A DNA stretch of 64,000 bases from contig NZ_JAKZAK010000004.1 in the NCBI RefSeq assembly GCF_023156385.1, positions 124,001 through 188,000 on the forward strand, read 5' to 3'. The translations under genes and the position numbers were made by a program. Origin of the DNA: Marinobacter xestospongiae. GTDB taxonomy: Bacteria > Pseudomonadota > Gammaproteobacteria > Pseudomonadales > Oleiphilaceae. Under the pieces are notes generated by a model. That model was not told the origin of the DNA. It ran no database searches and saw only the letters and a list, made by a program, of their open reading frames with translations. Shown in pieces: positions 48,064-57,292 of the stretch; the first letter of the stretch is position 1; each line of letters starts with the position of its first letter.

Positions 48064-49182
48064 ATGAAACCGGTACACTCCACCCTGTTATTCACCTGCC
48101 TGATTCCAATGATGCTGTCCGGCTGCTCCGGTGGCAGCTCCGACAGTGACGACCGGCTGCGGGGACAGGTGACCCCCAACGGTATCCGGGGGCTGAGCTA
48201 CCAGACCGCCAGCCAGACCGGGGTGACCGACAACGACGGATCGTTCCGCTACTACCCGGGCGAGTCCCTGCAGATCAGCGTTGGCGACCTGCAGCTGGTG
48301 TCCGGCGTACCGGCCAGCGACATCGTGACGCCGCTGGAATTCCTGCCGGAGGTCCGCGCCCAGCTCGCCAGTCCCGCCCTCAACGACGAAGGCCTGCTGG
48401 ACCACCGCCTCACCGAGCAGGCGTTGCTTGAAGACACCACTCTGATGAACATGACCCGCTTCCTGCTGTCGCTGAACTGGGAGGTCACGGTACAGGACGA
48501 CGAAACGCTCGAAATCCGCGACCGGGTGCTGGAACAGCTCAATGACGCGTTACCGGAACTGGATGCCGCCATTGACTTCGCAGTCAGCGCCAGTGAGTTC
48601 GAGGCCAGCAGCGAGGCTGGCCGTTCCCCGGCCAATCAGCTGCTGGAGAAAATCTGTTTCTTCGAGGAAGACGACGATCGCTGCGACGAACCACCCACCC
48701 AGGCAGAGATCGACGCGGCGCCAGAACGCCCGGACGATGACGACGACATTGATCCGGACATCGAGTATCGCGAAGACCTCGTCAGCAAACGCAATCGCAT
48801 TCTCGGTGGCCAGCGCCAGCTCGACGATGTCGACGTGGATGCCGCCAAAGCCTACCTTACCCGGGAGCTGGATGCCGCGACCCGCATTCATGCCAACCGC
48901 TACACCCTGACCCCGGAAACCGCCGCCTACCCCGCCACGGATACGGGGATCAAACAGGTACGGGTTCGCAAGATCGGTGGCGGGCTTGCCCTGGGCGCAC
49001 TGGAGGCAGTCAGTCTGCGGGACGCAGACGTGGCCATTCACAGCTACGACTGGCAGAGCGGCACGGTGGAGTATTTCATCAATGGCGAGGCCGGCGGCGA
49101 GTCAGACGTACTGGTGAACTTCCAGCCGGAAGACGACTATCGCTGGATCCGGAAACAGCTGCGGGTCATCATTGAAGAGTAA
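48064..49182 (+). CDS. Lipoprotein with Asp-rich linker, function unknown
   Basis: The 372-residue protein has a signal peptide with lipobox MLSGC (Cys about 21), then GGSSDSDD. Residues about 33-100 resemble a repeat seen in many marine gammaproteobacterial lipoproteins, GVTDNDGSFRYYPGESLQIS with ITPLEF-like IVTPLEF. A middle helical part is followed by a strongly acidic linker (about 195-240, with PERPDDDDDIDPDIEYRED). The C-terminal beta-rich domain has no match that I recognise. Two cysteines flank the acidic linker start. It is likely periplasm-facing in the outer membrane. Confidence 0.8.
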   Translation: MKPVHSTLLFTCLIPMMLSGCSGGSSDSDDRLRGQVTPNGIRGLSYQTASQTGVTDNDGSFRYYPGESLQISVGDLQLVSGVPASDIVTPLEFLPEVRAQLASPALNDEGLLDHRLTEQALLEDTTLMNMTRFLLSLNWEVTVQDDETLEIRDRVLEQLNDALPELDAAIDFAVSASEFEASSEAGRSPANQLLEKICFFEEDDDRCDEPPTQAEIDAAPERPDDDDDIDPDIEYREDLVSKRNRILGGQRQLDDVDVDAAKAYLTRELDAATRIHANRYTLTPETAAYPATDTGIKQVRVRKIGGGLALGALEAVSLRDADVAIHSYDWQSGTVEYFINGEAGGESDVLVNFQPEDDYRWIRKQLRVIIEE

Positions 49183-49210
49183 GGTCGACGGCTAGCAGGC
49201 AGCAACGGCT

Positions 49211-50512
49211 TCAGCCGAACAGGTTGCGGATACGAAAACGCAGTTCTGCGCCACTGATGTCGTAGCGATTGGGGTCAAGGCCGTCGGTTCCGTTCGGCAG
49301 ACAACCCTCAATTCGCAACTGTTTACCCCGGGCGCGACCGGTATTGTGCTCGGCCAGATTGATGACTTTGGCCGTCTTCAGCGGACGCTGGGCGTGATCG
49401 GTCATCACCATCACCTTCGGCAGCAGGCGACGATCCGGCGAGTGGGACAGAATCACCCCACGCTGACCATCCGACAGCTCCACCAGAGTGCCAATGGGGT
49501 ATACCCCGATAGCCTGGATAAAGCGCTCCACCAGGTCTTCCTGAAATTCAATGTTGCGGGTTTCATAGAGATGCCCGACAGCCTGGGCAGGCGTCATCGG
49601 AACACACCCTTCCCGCGGCTCCACCAGCGTCTCGTAGTAGTCCACCAGCCCGGCGATTTTCGCCAGCAGCGGAATCCGGTCGCCACGCACACCCTCCGGA
49701 AAACCGGTGCCGTTATGACGCTCACGGTGGTTCTGGACGATGTTGATCACTGCCCGTGACAGCCCCGCGCTGGCCAGTTGCGCCACCCCGCGTTCGACAT
49801 AGGTTTTGTATTCGGCATATTGCTCGGCCGAGAGCGCATGCTCGTTGGCCAGAATTTCTTCCGGCAGATCCGCCTTACCGATGTGCGCCAGCAGACACCC
49901 CATGGCCAGGTGATTCAGCAGCCCGGACTCCAGCCCCAGATGACGCCCGCACACCAGGGCCCAGACCGCCGAGTTCATCGCATGGCGGTAGCTGTAATCG
50001 TCGTGTTCCCGCACTCGACTGAGCCACAGCAGCGCATCCGGGTTGCGGATAACGCTGGCGGTCATCTTCTGTACCGCCCCAGCCAGGGGTTTGAGATCCG
50101 GCTGACCGTGCTGACGAATGGTGGCGCCGACGCGCACCAGCGCCTCATCGACATCCTGCGCCAAGGCCGTCACACCCTTCACTTCCTTGCGCAAGGGGCG
50201 GCTTTCAACATAGCGGACCGGATTCTTGATATTGATCGGCGGAAGCTTGATCACTTCCTGGGCGTGGGTTCGGCGCTGACGGCGGAAATACACCGGTGCG
50301 TCGGCATGATTGTATTCGCTGGTGTCACGGGTTTCCGCCACATCCACCATGACCCAGCTGCAATGGGACATCAGCGAGCGGATGTCATCCTGAGTGCGGA
50401 TGAAGAAGCCCTGGATCGGGAAAGGGGTCTGATGCCACGGCCGATCCAGATCGGACACGAACATGCCAATCTCTAGATTGTGAACAGTCACTTTTTTCTG
50501 GCTTACGCCCAC
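49211..50512 (-). CDS. HD-GYP domain protein with altered HD motif
   Basis: From the GTG at 50512 the product has 433 residues: an N-terminal DUF3391 domain (KKVTVHNLEIGMFVSDLDRP) and an HD-GYP domain from about residue 150. The HD dyad region reads CLLAHIGKADLPEEIL where active enzymes have LLHDIGK, so the metal-binding aspartate is a His and its His partner is an Ala. The GYP motif reads NHRERHNGTGFPEG rather than HHExxDGxGYP. It probably binds or senses c-di-GMP rather than cleaving it. The frame is open to 50623 with ATGs at 50623, 50581 and 50554, so the start is uncertain. Confidence 0.82.
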   Translation of the reverse strand: MGVSQKKVTVHNLEIGMFVSDLDRPWHQTPFPIQGFFIRTQDDIRSLMSHCSWVMVDVAETRDTSEYNHADAPVYFRRQRRTHAQEVIKLPPINIKNPVRYVESRPLRKEVKGVTALAQDVDEALVRVGATIRQHGQPDLKPLAGAVQKMTASVIRNPDALLWLSRVREHDDYSYRHAMNSAVWALVCGRHLGLESGLLNHLAMGCLLAHIGKADLPEEILANEHALSAEQYAEYKTYVERGVAQLASAGLSRAVINIVQNHRERHNGTGFPEGVRGDRIPLLAKIAGLVDYYETLVEPREGCVPMTPAQAVGHLYETRNIEFQEDLVERFIQAIGVYPIGTLVELSDGQRGVILSHSPDRRLLPKVMVMTDHAQRPLKTAKVINLAEHNTGRARGKQLRIEGCLPNGTDGLDPNRYDISGAELRFRIRNLFG

Positions 50513-50719
50513 GGTACACCCCACAACGGCCCGACCTACTTCGATGCTTTCCATTTTGACCCGTCCCGGGCCAGAGTCCATTACAGTTTGGTTGTCATCC
50601 TTTACTGGAATACAACAAAGCATTACAGACCGTTGCCAAGCGCAACGAATTGTAGCCTTGAGAGCTGCATCACATTCCGTCAGCAGCTTCGCCTAAAGCA
50701 GTATTTACCGCTTCGGCGA

Positions 50720-51325
50720 TCAATCCTGTTCACATACGGAATCGTCCAGATCCGGCATGCGATCCGCCAGTGAGCCCCGTCGCACTTTACGGATATCCAC
50801 CCGATAAGGCACGGACGAAGCGCGGATATAGTCCATATTCACAGTCTCGCCGTCAATCTCATGCTGCGTTCGCTCCGGCCGACAGTAGACGTGCAACTCA
50901 ACCTGACGTCCCAGCTCGGTGATCACCAGCGATGATTGCGCCGGGAATACCGCCAGGCAAACGGTGCCCGGCTCCACCGGTTGACCACTACGGACATCCA
51001 GGTCCAGCGCGGTGTCGCCACAGGCACGGATACCATCGCCACACCCGTTCGACGACGACCGCTCCTCCCGGCCACCAGCATCGCTCAGTCGCCAGATACG
51101 GTCGCTGCACTGGGTTTCAATGGTAATGGGCGTAGCCCGATCGCTGGCCAGCCACCAATCGGGGTAGTCCGCAGATCGCCAGCTCACCCTCACCTCACGG
51201 GGCTCACCAGCGGAGTTGGTTGCAGGAAACACACCGAAATGGGAGTAGTAGGAAGCACAGCCAGGGAGCAGCAAAACCACGATCAGCAGGGGCGCGACGG
51301 ACAGGGTGCGAAAGGTATTGATCAT
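50720..51325 (-). CDS. Lipoprotein, function unknown
   Basis: The 201-residue protein has a signal peptide and lipobox LLPGC (Cys about 23), then ASYYSHFGVFPATNSAGEPR. Several cysteines in the mature part (ETQCSDRIW, SNGCGDGIRACGD, GTVCLAVF, VYCRPERT, DSVCEQD) suggest disulfides. I recognise no family. It lies between the HD-GYP and PilZ genes on the same strand, with a 207-base gap on the HD-GYP side holding no gene that I can support. Confidence 0.75.
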   Translation of the reverse strand: MINTFRTLSVAPLLIVVLLLPGCASYYSHFGVFPATNSAGEPREVRVSWRSADYPDWWLASDRATPITIETQCSDRIWRLSDAGGREERSSSNGCGDGIRACGDTALDLDVRSGQPVEPGTVCLAVFPAQSSLVITELGRQVELHVYCRPERTQHEIDGETVNMDYIRASSVPYRVDIRKVRRGSLADRMPDLDDSVCEQD

Positions 51326-51376
51326 CGACTTACCGGTTATGGAGACATCGGATTGAGGGAAATGGTTGGGCGGAGA

Positions 51377-51646
51377 CTAGTCGGCAAACTGCAACCCGTA
51401 GCCTTCGTGGGTCTGGCGCACCACCTTCATATCCAGTACCGGCGCCTCCACCGGCAAGCCCTGGACCTGAACCGTAACCCGGTCGCCTATCTCCAACTCC
51501 ACTTCGTCGTTTTCCACAGCTATGAACACGCCACCATCCGAGATATCACGGGTGGAGAGGATCACGCTGCCGATGCGGTCGCTCTCCACTTTAACCCGGG
51601 TGTTCATCGAGGTTCTGATGTGCTCTCTGCGATCAGACGCCGCCAT
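51377..51646 (-). CDS. PilZ domain c-di-GMP receptor
   Basis: This 89-residue single-domain protein starts MAASDRREHIRTSMNTRVKV, placing the RxxxR c-di-GMP motif near the N-terminus. The second motif is DISDGGVFIAVEN (D-x-S-x-x-G), so ligand binding is likely. The rest is the PilZ beta-barrel ending YGLQFAD. The ATG at 51646 is preferred to upstream codons that lack similarity. It lies divergent from the iron transporter genes. Confidence 0.88.
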   Translation of the reverse strand: MAASDRREHIRTSMNTRVKVESDRIGSVILSTRDISDGGVFIAVENDEVELEIGDRVTVQVQGLPVEAPVLDMKVVRQTHEGYGLQFAD

Positions 51647-51818
51647 AAGATCTACTACCCATACCATTCGTGTCTGGTGGACGATTGGCCCCATCGGAGA
51701 TGCACCCAGGCACCTGCAGGCCACGCCACCTGCCCAACCGATTCCGCTTATTCTTGTTTCGGAAGCATAGCATTGTTTTCACGGAAAATACCGGTCAAAC
51801 ATTGACAGCTTTAGCAAC

Positions 51819-51837
51819 TATAATGAGAATGGTTGAC
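51819..51837 (+). promoter_or_regulatory. Fur box before the ferric-binding protein
   Basis: TATAATGAGAATGGTTGAC matches the 19-base Fur consensus at about 13 positions and includes a perfect TATAAT that would serve as -10. Iron repression of the downstream binding-protein gene is expected. The start codon is 80 bases downstream. Confidence 0.62.
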
Positions 51838-51916
51838 GTTTATTTTTGATTCAGGCCTGCAACCATTATGCTCCCTGATTCGCCAAACCCATGCACCACC
51901 AGAAAGGTACACCATT

Positions 51917-52930
51917 ATGCCCTTCAAGTACGCTGCTACTGCTGCCCTGGTCGCGGTCACTGCCATGCCACTGGCCGCCAGCGCCGACGAGGTCAATATC
52001 TATTCCTACCGTCAGGCCAACCTGCTTGAGCCTCTGCTGGATGCCTTCACGGAAGAAACCGGCATCGAAACCAACGTTGTTTTCGCCAAGAAAGGCTTGG
52101 CCGAGCGCCTGGAACGGGAAGGCCGCAACAGCCCTGCCGATGTGGTGATGACGGTCGACATCTCCCGCCTGAACGAACTGGTGGAACGGGGACTGACCCA
52201 GGCTGTCGATAACGAGGTAATGGAAGCCAACATTCCTGAGAACCTGCGTCATCCGGACGGCAAGTGGTTTGCACTGACCACCCGTGGCCGGATGATCTAC
52301 GCCTCCGTGGACCGTGTGGAAGAAGGTGAGATCACCACCTACGAAGAGCTGGCTGATCCCAAGTGGGAAGGTCGCATCTGCACCCGCAGTGGCAAGCATC
52401 CGTACAACATTGCCCTGTTCTCTTCGATGATTGCCCACCACGGCGAGGAAGAGGCCGAAGCCTGGCTCACCGGCCTGAAGAACAACCTGGCCCGTAAGCC
52501 ACAGGGTGGCGATCGTGACCAGATCAAGGCCATCGCCGAAGGTGTCTGCGACCTGTCCATCGGTAACAGCTACTACTACGGCAAGATGCTGAACGACGAT
52601 AATCAGCGCGCCGCCGCCGAAGCGGTCCGCATTGTCTTCCCCAACAGCGACGGTCGCGGCACTCACATCAACATCAGCGGCATCGCGCTGACCAACAGTG
52701 CCCCGAACCAGGAGAACGCCATCCGCCTGATGGAATTCCTGTCCCAGGAGAAGGCCCAGCAGATCTACGCCGAAGCCAACACCGAGTACCCCGCCAACCC
52801 GAGCGTGGAACCGTCAGGCATGGTCGCAGGCTGGGGTGAACTGCACCCGGACTCACTGTCCCTGCAGGAAATCGCCGAACGTCGCAACGCCGCCGTTCGC
52901 ATGGTTGACCGGGTGGATTACGACAACTGA
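51917..52930 (+). CDS. fbpA: Ferric iron ABC transporter substrate-binding protein
   Basis: The 337-residue periplasmic protein has a signal peptide (MPFKYAATAALVAVTAMPLA, cleavage after ASA). Its mature start is DEVNIYSYRQANLLEPLLDA, the FutA/IdiA/FbpA pattern. Iron-binding tyrosines are visible in SIGNSYYYGKM, and the early NIYSYRQ tyrosine is also typical. The ATG at 51917 has AAGG about nine bases upstream. It is preceded by a Fur box and followed by the permease gene 135 bases later, past a strong hairpin. Confidence 0.94.
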   Translation: MPFKYAATAALVAVTAMPLAASADEVNIYSYRQANLLEPLLDAFTEETGIETNVVFAKKGLAERLEREGRNSPADVVMTVDISRLNELVERGLTQAVDNEVMEANIPENLRHPDGKWFALTTRGRMIYASVDRVEEGEITTYEELADPKWEGRICTRSGKHPYNIALFSSMIAHHGEEEAEAWLTGLKNNLARKPQGGDRDQIKAIAEGVCDLSIGNSYYYGKMLNDDNQRAAAEAVRIVFPNSDGRGTHINISGIALTNSAPNQENAIRLMEFLSQEKAQQIYAEANTEYPANPSVEPSGMVAGWGELHPDSLSLQEIAERRNAAVRMVDRVDYDN

Positions 52931-52947
52931 TCGACGCCTGAACCGGT

Positions 52948-52988
52948 CTGTCAGCGTGATTCGGGCCGTCGCCCGGTCACGCCGACAG
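52948..52988 (+). terminator. Hairpin between the binding protein and permease genes
   Basis: CTGTC-A-GCGTGA on the left pairs with TCACGC-C-GACAG on the right, with an inner GGGC/GCCC. No T run follows. Such hairpins after a binding-protein gene usually stabilise its message and lower permease expression. Confidence 0.6.
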
Positions 52989-53065
52989 CCTCCTGAATCC
53001 GTCGCATCATTGCCCCCGGGACTGTCGCTGCACTAAACTCCAGCCTTTTGCGTGACGGAACCCCC

Positions 53066-54754
53066 ATGACCCAGCCGGCCTCCAGTGCAATCCAGCCCAC
53101 TCACCAGCCCCTCCTGGCAAGGCGAACCTCCAAGCGCTGGCTGATATCCGCAATTCTGACCACCGCCATCGTGGCTCTGCCGATTCTGTCGGCGCTTTAC
53201 CTGGCCTTTTTCCCGGAAGAGAACATCTGGCCACACCTGATCGACACCACCCTGCCCCGCTACCTGACGACCACCTTCCAACTGATGCTCGGGGTGATGG
53301 CGCTGACGCTGATCATTGGTGTCGCCTCCGCCTGGGTGGTGACCATGTGCGAATTCCCGGGCCGGCGATTCTTCGAATGGGCGATGCTCCTGCCTTTTGC
53401 ATTCCCGGCGTACGTCATTGCCTATGTCTACACCACGCTGCTGGACTACGCCGGACCGGTGCAGATTCTGTTACGCGACACCTTCGGCTGGAGCACGGCA
53501 CAGGACTACTGGTTTCCGGAAATCCGCACCCTGACCGGCGCAACCCTGATGATCGGCCTGGTGCTGTACCCCTACGTCTACCTGCTGGCCCGGGCGGCGT
53601 TTCTGGAGCAGTCGCCCTCCCTGTTCGCCGTTAGCCGGAGCCTTGGCCACTCCGCACTCAGCACCTTCTTCCGCGTGGTTCTGCCTATTGCCCGACCGGC
53701 CATTGCAGTGGGACTGTCGCTGGTGCTGATGGAAACCCTGAACGATTTTGGCACCGTGGACTTCTTTGCCGTTCAAACCCTCACAGCGGGTTTGTTCGAT
53801 ACCTGGATGAACCTGGGCAATCTCGGTGGCGCCGCCCAGATTGCCACCATCATGCTCACGTTTGTGGTGATCCTGGTCACTCTGGAACGCTATTCCCGCC
53901 GCAAACAGGCCCAGTTTGCCACCCGCGACAACCGCAACCCGATCCAGCGCTTTCGCATCAGTCGCCGTCAGCAGACGCTCTGCCTGGCGATCTGCCTGCT
54001 GCCGTTCCTGTTCGGATTCGTAATCCCGGCGATCGCACTGGTGCATTACGCGATCGACTACTTTGACGAAAGCTGGAACAGCACCTTCTTCGAAAACACC
54101 CTCAACAGCCTGTTCCTATCGGGCACCGCAGCCCTGACCACATTGCTGATCGGCGTTACCCTGGCCTACAGCCGGCGTCTGCACGATACCCGCGGTATGC
54201 AGATCCTGCTGAGGCTCTCCAGTCTTGGCTACGCCATGCCTGGGGCGGTACTTGCTGTTGGGGTGATTATTCCATTGGCGGGCTTTGATAACTGGCTGGA
54301 CAGCCTGATGCGGAATCAGTTCGGTGTCAGCACCGGACTGCTGCTGAGTGGCTCCACCTTTGCCCTGGTGTTTGCCTACACCGTGCGGTTCCTGGCGGTC
54401 TCTGCCGGCAGCGTGGAAAGCGCACTGCAGAAGGTAACCCCAAGCATGGACATGGCTTCACGCTCGCTGGGTCAGAGCCCTGGAGGTACCCTGCGCAGGG
54501 TCCATTTGCCGATGCTCCGCGGCACCCTGCTGACCGCAGCACTGGTGGTGTTTGTTGACTGCATGAAGGAATTGCCGGCGACACTCATTCTACGCCCATT
54601 CAACTTCGATACTCTGGCAACCTACGTCTACCAGTTCGCCTCGGACGAGCAGCTGGCCCATAGCGCCCTGCCATCGCTGATCATTGTCATCGCCGGCATC
54701 ATTCCCATCATCCTGATGAGCCGCTCCATCGGCAACAGCCGGGATATCGGCTGA
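53066..54754 (+). CDS. fbpB: Ferric iron ABC transporter permease
   Basis: The 562-residue permease is a tandem duplication of the six-helix BPD module, as in FbpB/SfuB. Each half has an EAA loop: SRSLGHSALSTFFRVVLPIA in the first, SRSLGQSPGGTLRRVHLPML in the second. The ATG at 53066 has GACGGAA eight bases upstream. No ATPase gene (fbpC) follows; the next gene is a convergent thioesterase, so the ATPase must be elsewhere or shared. Confidence 0.93.
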   Translation: MTQPASSAIQPTHQPLLARRTSKRWLISAILTTAIVALPILSALYLAFFPEENIWPHLIDTTLPRYLTTTFQLMLGVMALTLIIGVASAWVVTMCEFPGRRFFEWAMLLPFAFPAYVIAYVYTTLLDYAGPVQILLRDTFGWSTAQDYWFPEIRTLTGATLMIGLVLYPYVYLLARAAFLEQSPSLFAVSRSLGHSALSTFFRVVLPIARPAIAVGLSLVLMETLNDFGTVDFFAVQTLTAGLFDTWMNLGNLGGAAQIATIMLTFVVILVTLERYSRRKQAQFATRDNRNPIQRFRISRRQQTLCLAICLLPFLFGFVIPAIALVHYAIDYFDESWNSTFFENTLNSLFLSGTAALTTLLIGVTLAYSRRLHDTRGMQILLRLSSLGYAMPGAVLAVGVIIPLAGFDNWLDSLMRNQFGVSTGLLLSGSTFALVFAYTVRFLAVSAGSVESALQKVTPSMDMASRSLGQSPGGTLRRVHLPMLRGTLLTAALVVFVDCMKELPATLILRPFNFDTLATYVYQFASDEQLAHSALPSLIIVIAGIIPIILMSRSIGNSRDIG

Positions 54755-54808
54755 GAAGACCGCGGCCTTGCCATCCGGTCCAGCGTTAGGCCAGGTTCGT
54801 ACGTTAAC

Positions 54809-55291
54809 CTACTGCGTCAACGACCGGGCGTCCCGAACCACAAACTGCCCCTGCAACACTGCCTTGGCCAATCCGGCCGGTTGCCGGCCTGGCATTCCGG
54901 TATACAATTGGGCAGTCACCGTCAGGCGGCCCTTGCCGTGACGAGCAACCGTTGCCAGAAACCGCTCCAGCTCCTTATCTGTGGCTGCACGGGCCACCGC
55001 GAAAAAGTCCTCATCCACCGGCGCGGTGTACTCGATGCTGGCCTGTTGGACCACCACATTGCCGACCAGACCGGCGTTCTCCAGCCACAGATCCACCAGA
55101 CCCCAGGCCGCTACGACGCCGACAGAATAAAGACTGCCGCCAAACCCGGTACCCTGATGATTGACGTTACTTGCCAGTGGCGCGGTGACCACCAGGGCGT
55201 CGCCGTCAAACTCGGTCAAACGGACGCCCAGATGACGACTGAGTGGAATCTCGGTGTGAATGCGGTGCTCAAGCTGACTTAACTGGGACAT
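54809..55291 (-). CDS. YiiD C-terminal-type hotdog thioesterase
   Basis: This 160-residue single-hotdog protein has NVNHQGTGFGGSLYSVGVVA, the N-x-x-x-T-x-F-G-G-S/T pattern of the YiiD thioesterase domain. It also has VVVQQASIEYTAPVDEDFFA. In E. coli YiiD this domain is fused to an acetyltransferase; here it stands alone. The ATG at 55291 has GGAGGAG directly upstream. Substrate unknown, probably an acyl-CoA. Confidence 0.85.
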   Translation of the reverse strand: MSQLSQLEHRIHTEIPLSRHLGVRLTEFDGDALVVTAPLASNVNHQGTGFGGSLYSVGVVAAWGLVDLWLENAGLVGNVVVQQASIEYTAPVDEDFFAVARAATDKELERFLATVARHGKGRLTVTAQLYTGMPGRQPAGLAKAVLQGQFVVRDARSLTQ

Positions 55292-55360
55292 GACTCCTCC
55301 TTTGCCCTCGAGTCTAAGAGCACCTGCACCGCAAACCAATTCGACCAACGGCGCGCCAGC

Positions 55361-56062
55361 TCAGAGCGCCCGACACTCGCGGTGGATCGCCTGCAGCGCT
55401 TCCAGAGGATCTTTAGCCTGGGTAATGGGACGACCAATCACCAGATAGTCACTGCCCGCCTGCAACGCGGCTGTGGGCGTCATTACCCGCTGCTGATCGC
55501 CTTTGGCGGCGGATTGCGGCCGGATTCCCGGCGTCACCAGGGTAAAGTCGCTGCCCTGATCACGCTTGAGCTGGGGAGCTTCCTGAGCCGAACAGACCAC
55601 CCCGTCCAGACCACAATCGGCCGTCAGTTGCGCCAGTCGCACCACCTGCTGCTCGGGAGTCACCGCTATGCCAATGCCCTGCAGATCCTCCGCCGCCATA
55701 CTGGTCAGCACCGTAACCGCAATCAGCAGTGGCCGCTTCTCGCCGTAGGCATCCAGGCGGGTACGGCAGGCTTCCATCATACGGGCGCCACCAGAGGCGT
55801 GGACGTTGACCATCCAGACCCCCAGATCCGCTGCCGCCGCTACCGCCGCCGAGGTGGTATTGGGAATATCGTGAAACTTCAGGTCGAGAAACACCTCGAA
55901 GCCTCGATCCTGAAGCGACCGAACCAGCGCCGGGCCACTGCGGGTAAACAGCTCTTTACCCACCTTCAACCGGCACAGCGCCGGGTCCAGAGTGTCTACC
56001 AGGGCGAGCGCGGGCGCCTCAGAGGGAAAGTCCAGGGCGACAATAATCTTGGGGTCGTTCAT
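55361..56062 (-). CDS. pyrF: Orotidine 5'-phosphate decarboxylase
   Basis: The 233-residue TIM-barrel enzyme makes UMP from OMP. It shows [11 protein letters not shown] at the start, the catalytic [29 protein letters not shown] and [10 protein letters not shown]. The length is normal. It ends the ihfB-lapA-lapB-pyrF run as in Pseudomonas and E. coli. Confidence 0.97.
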   Translation of the reverse strand: MNDPKIIVALDFPSEAPALALVDTLDPALCRLKVGKELFTRSGPALVRSLQDRGFEVFLDLKFHDIPNTTSAAVAAAADLGVWMVNVHASGGARMMEACRTRLDAYGEKRPLLIAVTVLTSMAAEDLQGIGIAVTPEQQVVRLAQLTADCGLDGVVCSAQEAPQLKRDQGSDFTLVTPGIRPQSAAKGDQQRVMTPTAALQAGSDYLVIGRPITQAKDPLEALQAIHRECRAL

Positions 56063-56122
56063 CTTGATATCTACCTAAAGGAAATGCTGTTTTTCAGTTC
56101 GGTCAGTGCAGCCAGCAAAGCG

Positions 56123-57292
56123 TTACTCTGCTTCCACACCCTGGATCGGTCGCACGGACTCCCAGGTCTTGCAACTGGGGCACAGCCAGTGCAGCTGCTG
56201 GCCGGAGAAACCGCAGCTGACGCAGCGATAGATGGGGCGATTGGCGAGCAGCAGGTGGCCGATACGGCTCACCAGGCGGCCCTCATCGGTGGTCATGCCC
56301 TTCTCATGTCCGGCCAGTTCCACCAGCCGCAGCAAGCCCCGCACACTCGGTCGCAGTTCCAGCTCGCAGCGCAACAGCTCAATCGCAGCCAGTCGCCCGG
56401 AGCCCCGTTCCACTGACTCCACCAGCGCCAACAGCAAGCTGGTGCTGGGCCAGGTCTCGTAAAGCCGGCGGAACTTCCGTACCAGCCGCTTTACGTCACC
56501 ATGCTCACGCTCAAGCTTCATCAGTCGATCAACGGCTTCCGGACCAAACTCCGGGTTCTGGTCGAACACCTTCAGACACTGGTTGGCGGCGTCCTTGTAA
56601 TTGCCCTGACGTTGCTGAATGCGCACCTGAATGAAGGTCGCCCGCACGCAGGTGCGATCATGCTCCAGCGCTTCCTTGACCAGTTTGCCAGCCCCCCAGC
56701 AATCGTCCCGGGTCATCGCCTGCTCCGCCAGCTCGCAGGTCAGATAGGCCAGCACCCGGTCCAGCTCCGGATCGAGACGATCGGCCCGCAGCGTACGCGC
56801 CACCTGCCCGGCCTTGCTCCATTCCCGCTCCTGCTGATAGAGCTCAATCAGCTGGCTGGCGGCCTTGGGGCCATACTCCCGATCCCCCATCAACTGATGG
56901 AACAGAGCTTCGGCGCGATCCAGCAGACCGGCCGCGAGATAATCCAGCGACAGCTCGAAAGTTACCTGGGGAGAATAGCGGGTGGGTAACTCCGGACGAG
57001 CCAGCAGATTCTGGTGAATCACGATGGCCCGATCGGTTTCGCCCTTATTGCGGAAATGGGCGCCAATGGACAGGTGCAATCCCACGGTCTCGGGATTAAC
57101 CGCCAGGGACTGTACAAAGTTCTCAACGGCCTGGTCGGAGTAATTGGTGAACAGGAACTGGAGGCGATCACGAACGGTCGCCTCATCTGAAAGCGAACGA
57201 CCGGCACGGCGCGGCGTTCGCCCAAACCGTCCCATAAACCAGCCGGCAGCAACTGCCGCGGTTAACAGCAGCCACTGAAAAACGATATCCAT
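56123..57292 (-). CDS. lapB: Lipopolysaccharide assembly protein LapB
   Basis: The 389-residue protein has one N-terminal helix (WLLLTAAVAAGWFMG), about nine TPR units and a C-terminal rubredoxin-like zinc/iron site in YRCVSCGFSGQQLHWLCPSC. LapB tunes LpxC degradation by FtsH and so LPS synthesis. Its ATG touches the lapA stop (57292 is shared). Confidence 0.96.
   Translation of the reverse strand: MDIVFQWLLLTAAVAAGWFMGRFGRTPRRAGRSLSDEATVRDRLQFLFTNYSDQAVENFVQSLAVNPETVGLHLSIGAHFRNKGETDRAIVIHQNLLARPELPTRYSPQVTFELSLDYLAAGLLDRAEALFHQLMGDREYGPKAASQLIELYQQEREWSKAGQVARTLRADRLDPELDRVLAYLTCELAEQAMTRDDCWGAGKLVKEALEHDRTCVRATFIQVRIQQRQGNYKDAANQCLKVFDQNPEFGPEAVDRLMKLEREHGDVKRLVRKFRRLYETWPSTSLLLALVESVERGSGRLAAIELLRCELELRPSVRGLLRLVELAGHEKGMTTDEGRLVSRIGHLLLANRPIYRCVSCGFSGQQLHWLCPSCKTWESVRPIQGVEAE

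Noticed and set aside
51802..51824. TTGACA and TATAAT before fbpA as a matched promoter pair
   Set aside because: The spacer is only 11 bases, too short for sigma-70; I kept the TATAAT and Fur box but not this -35.
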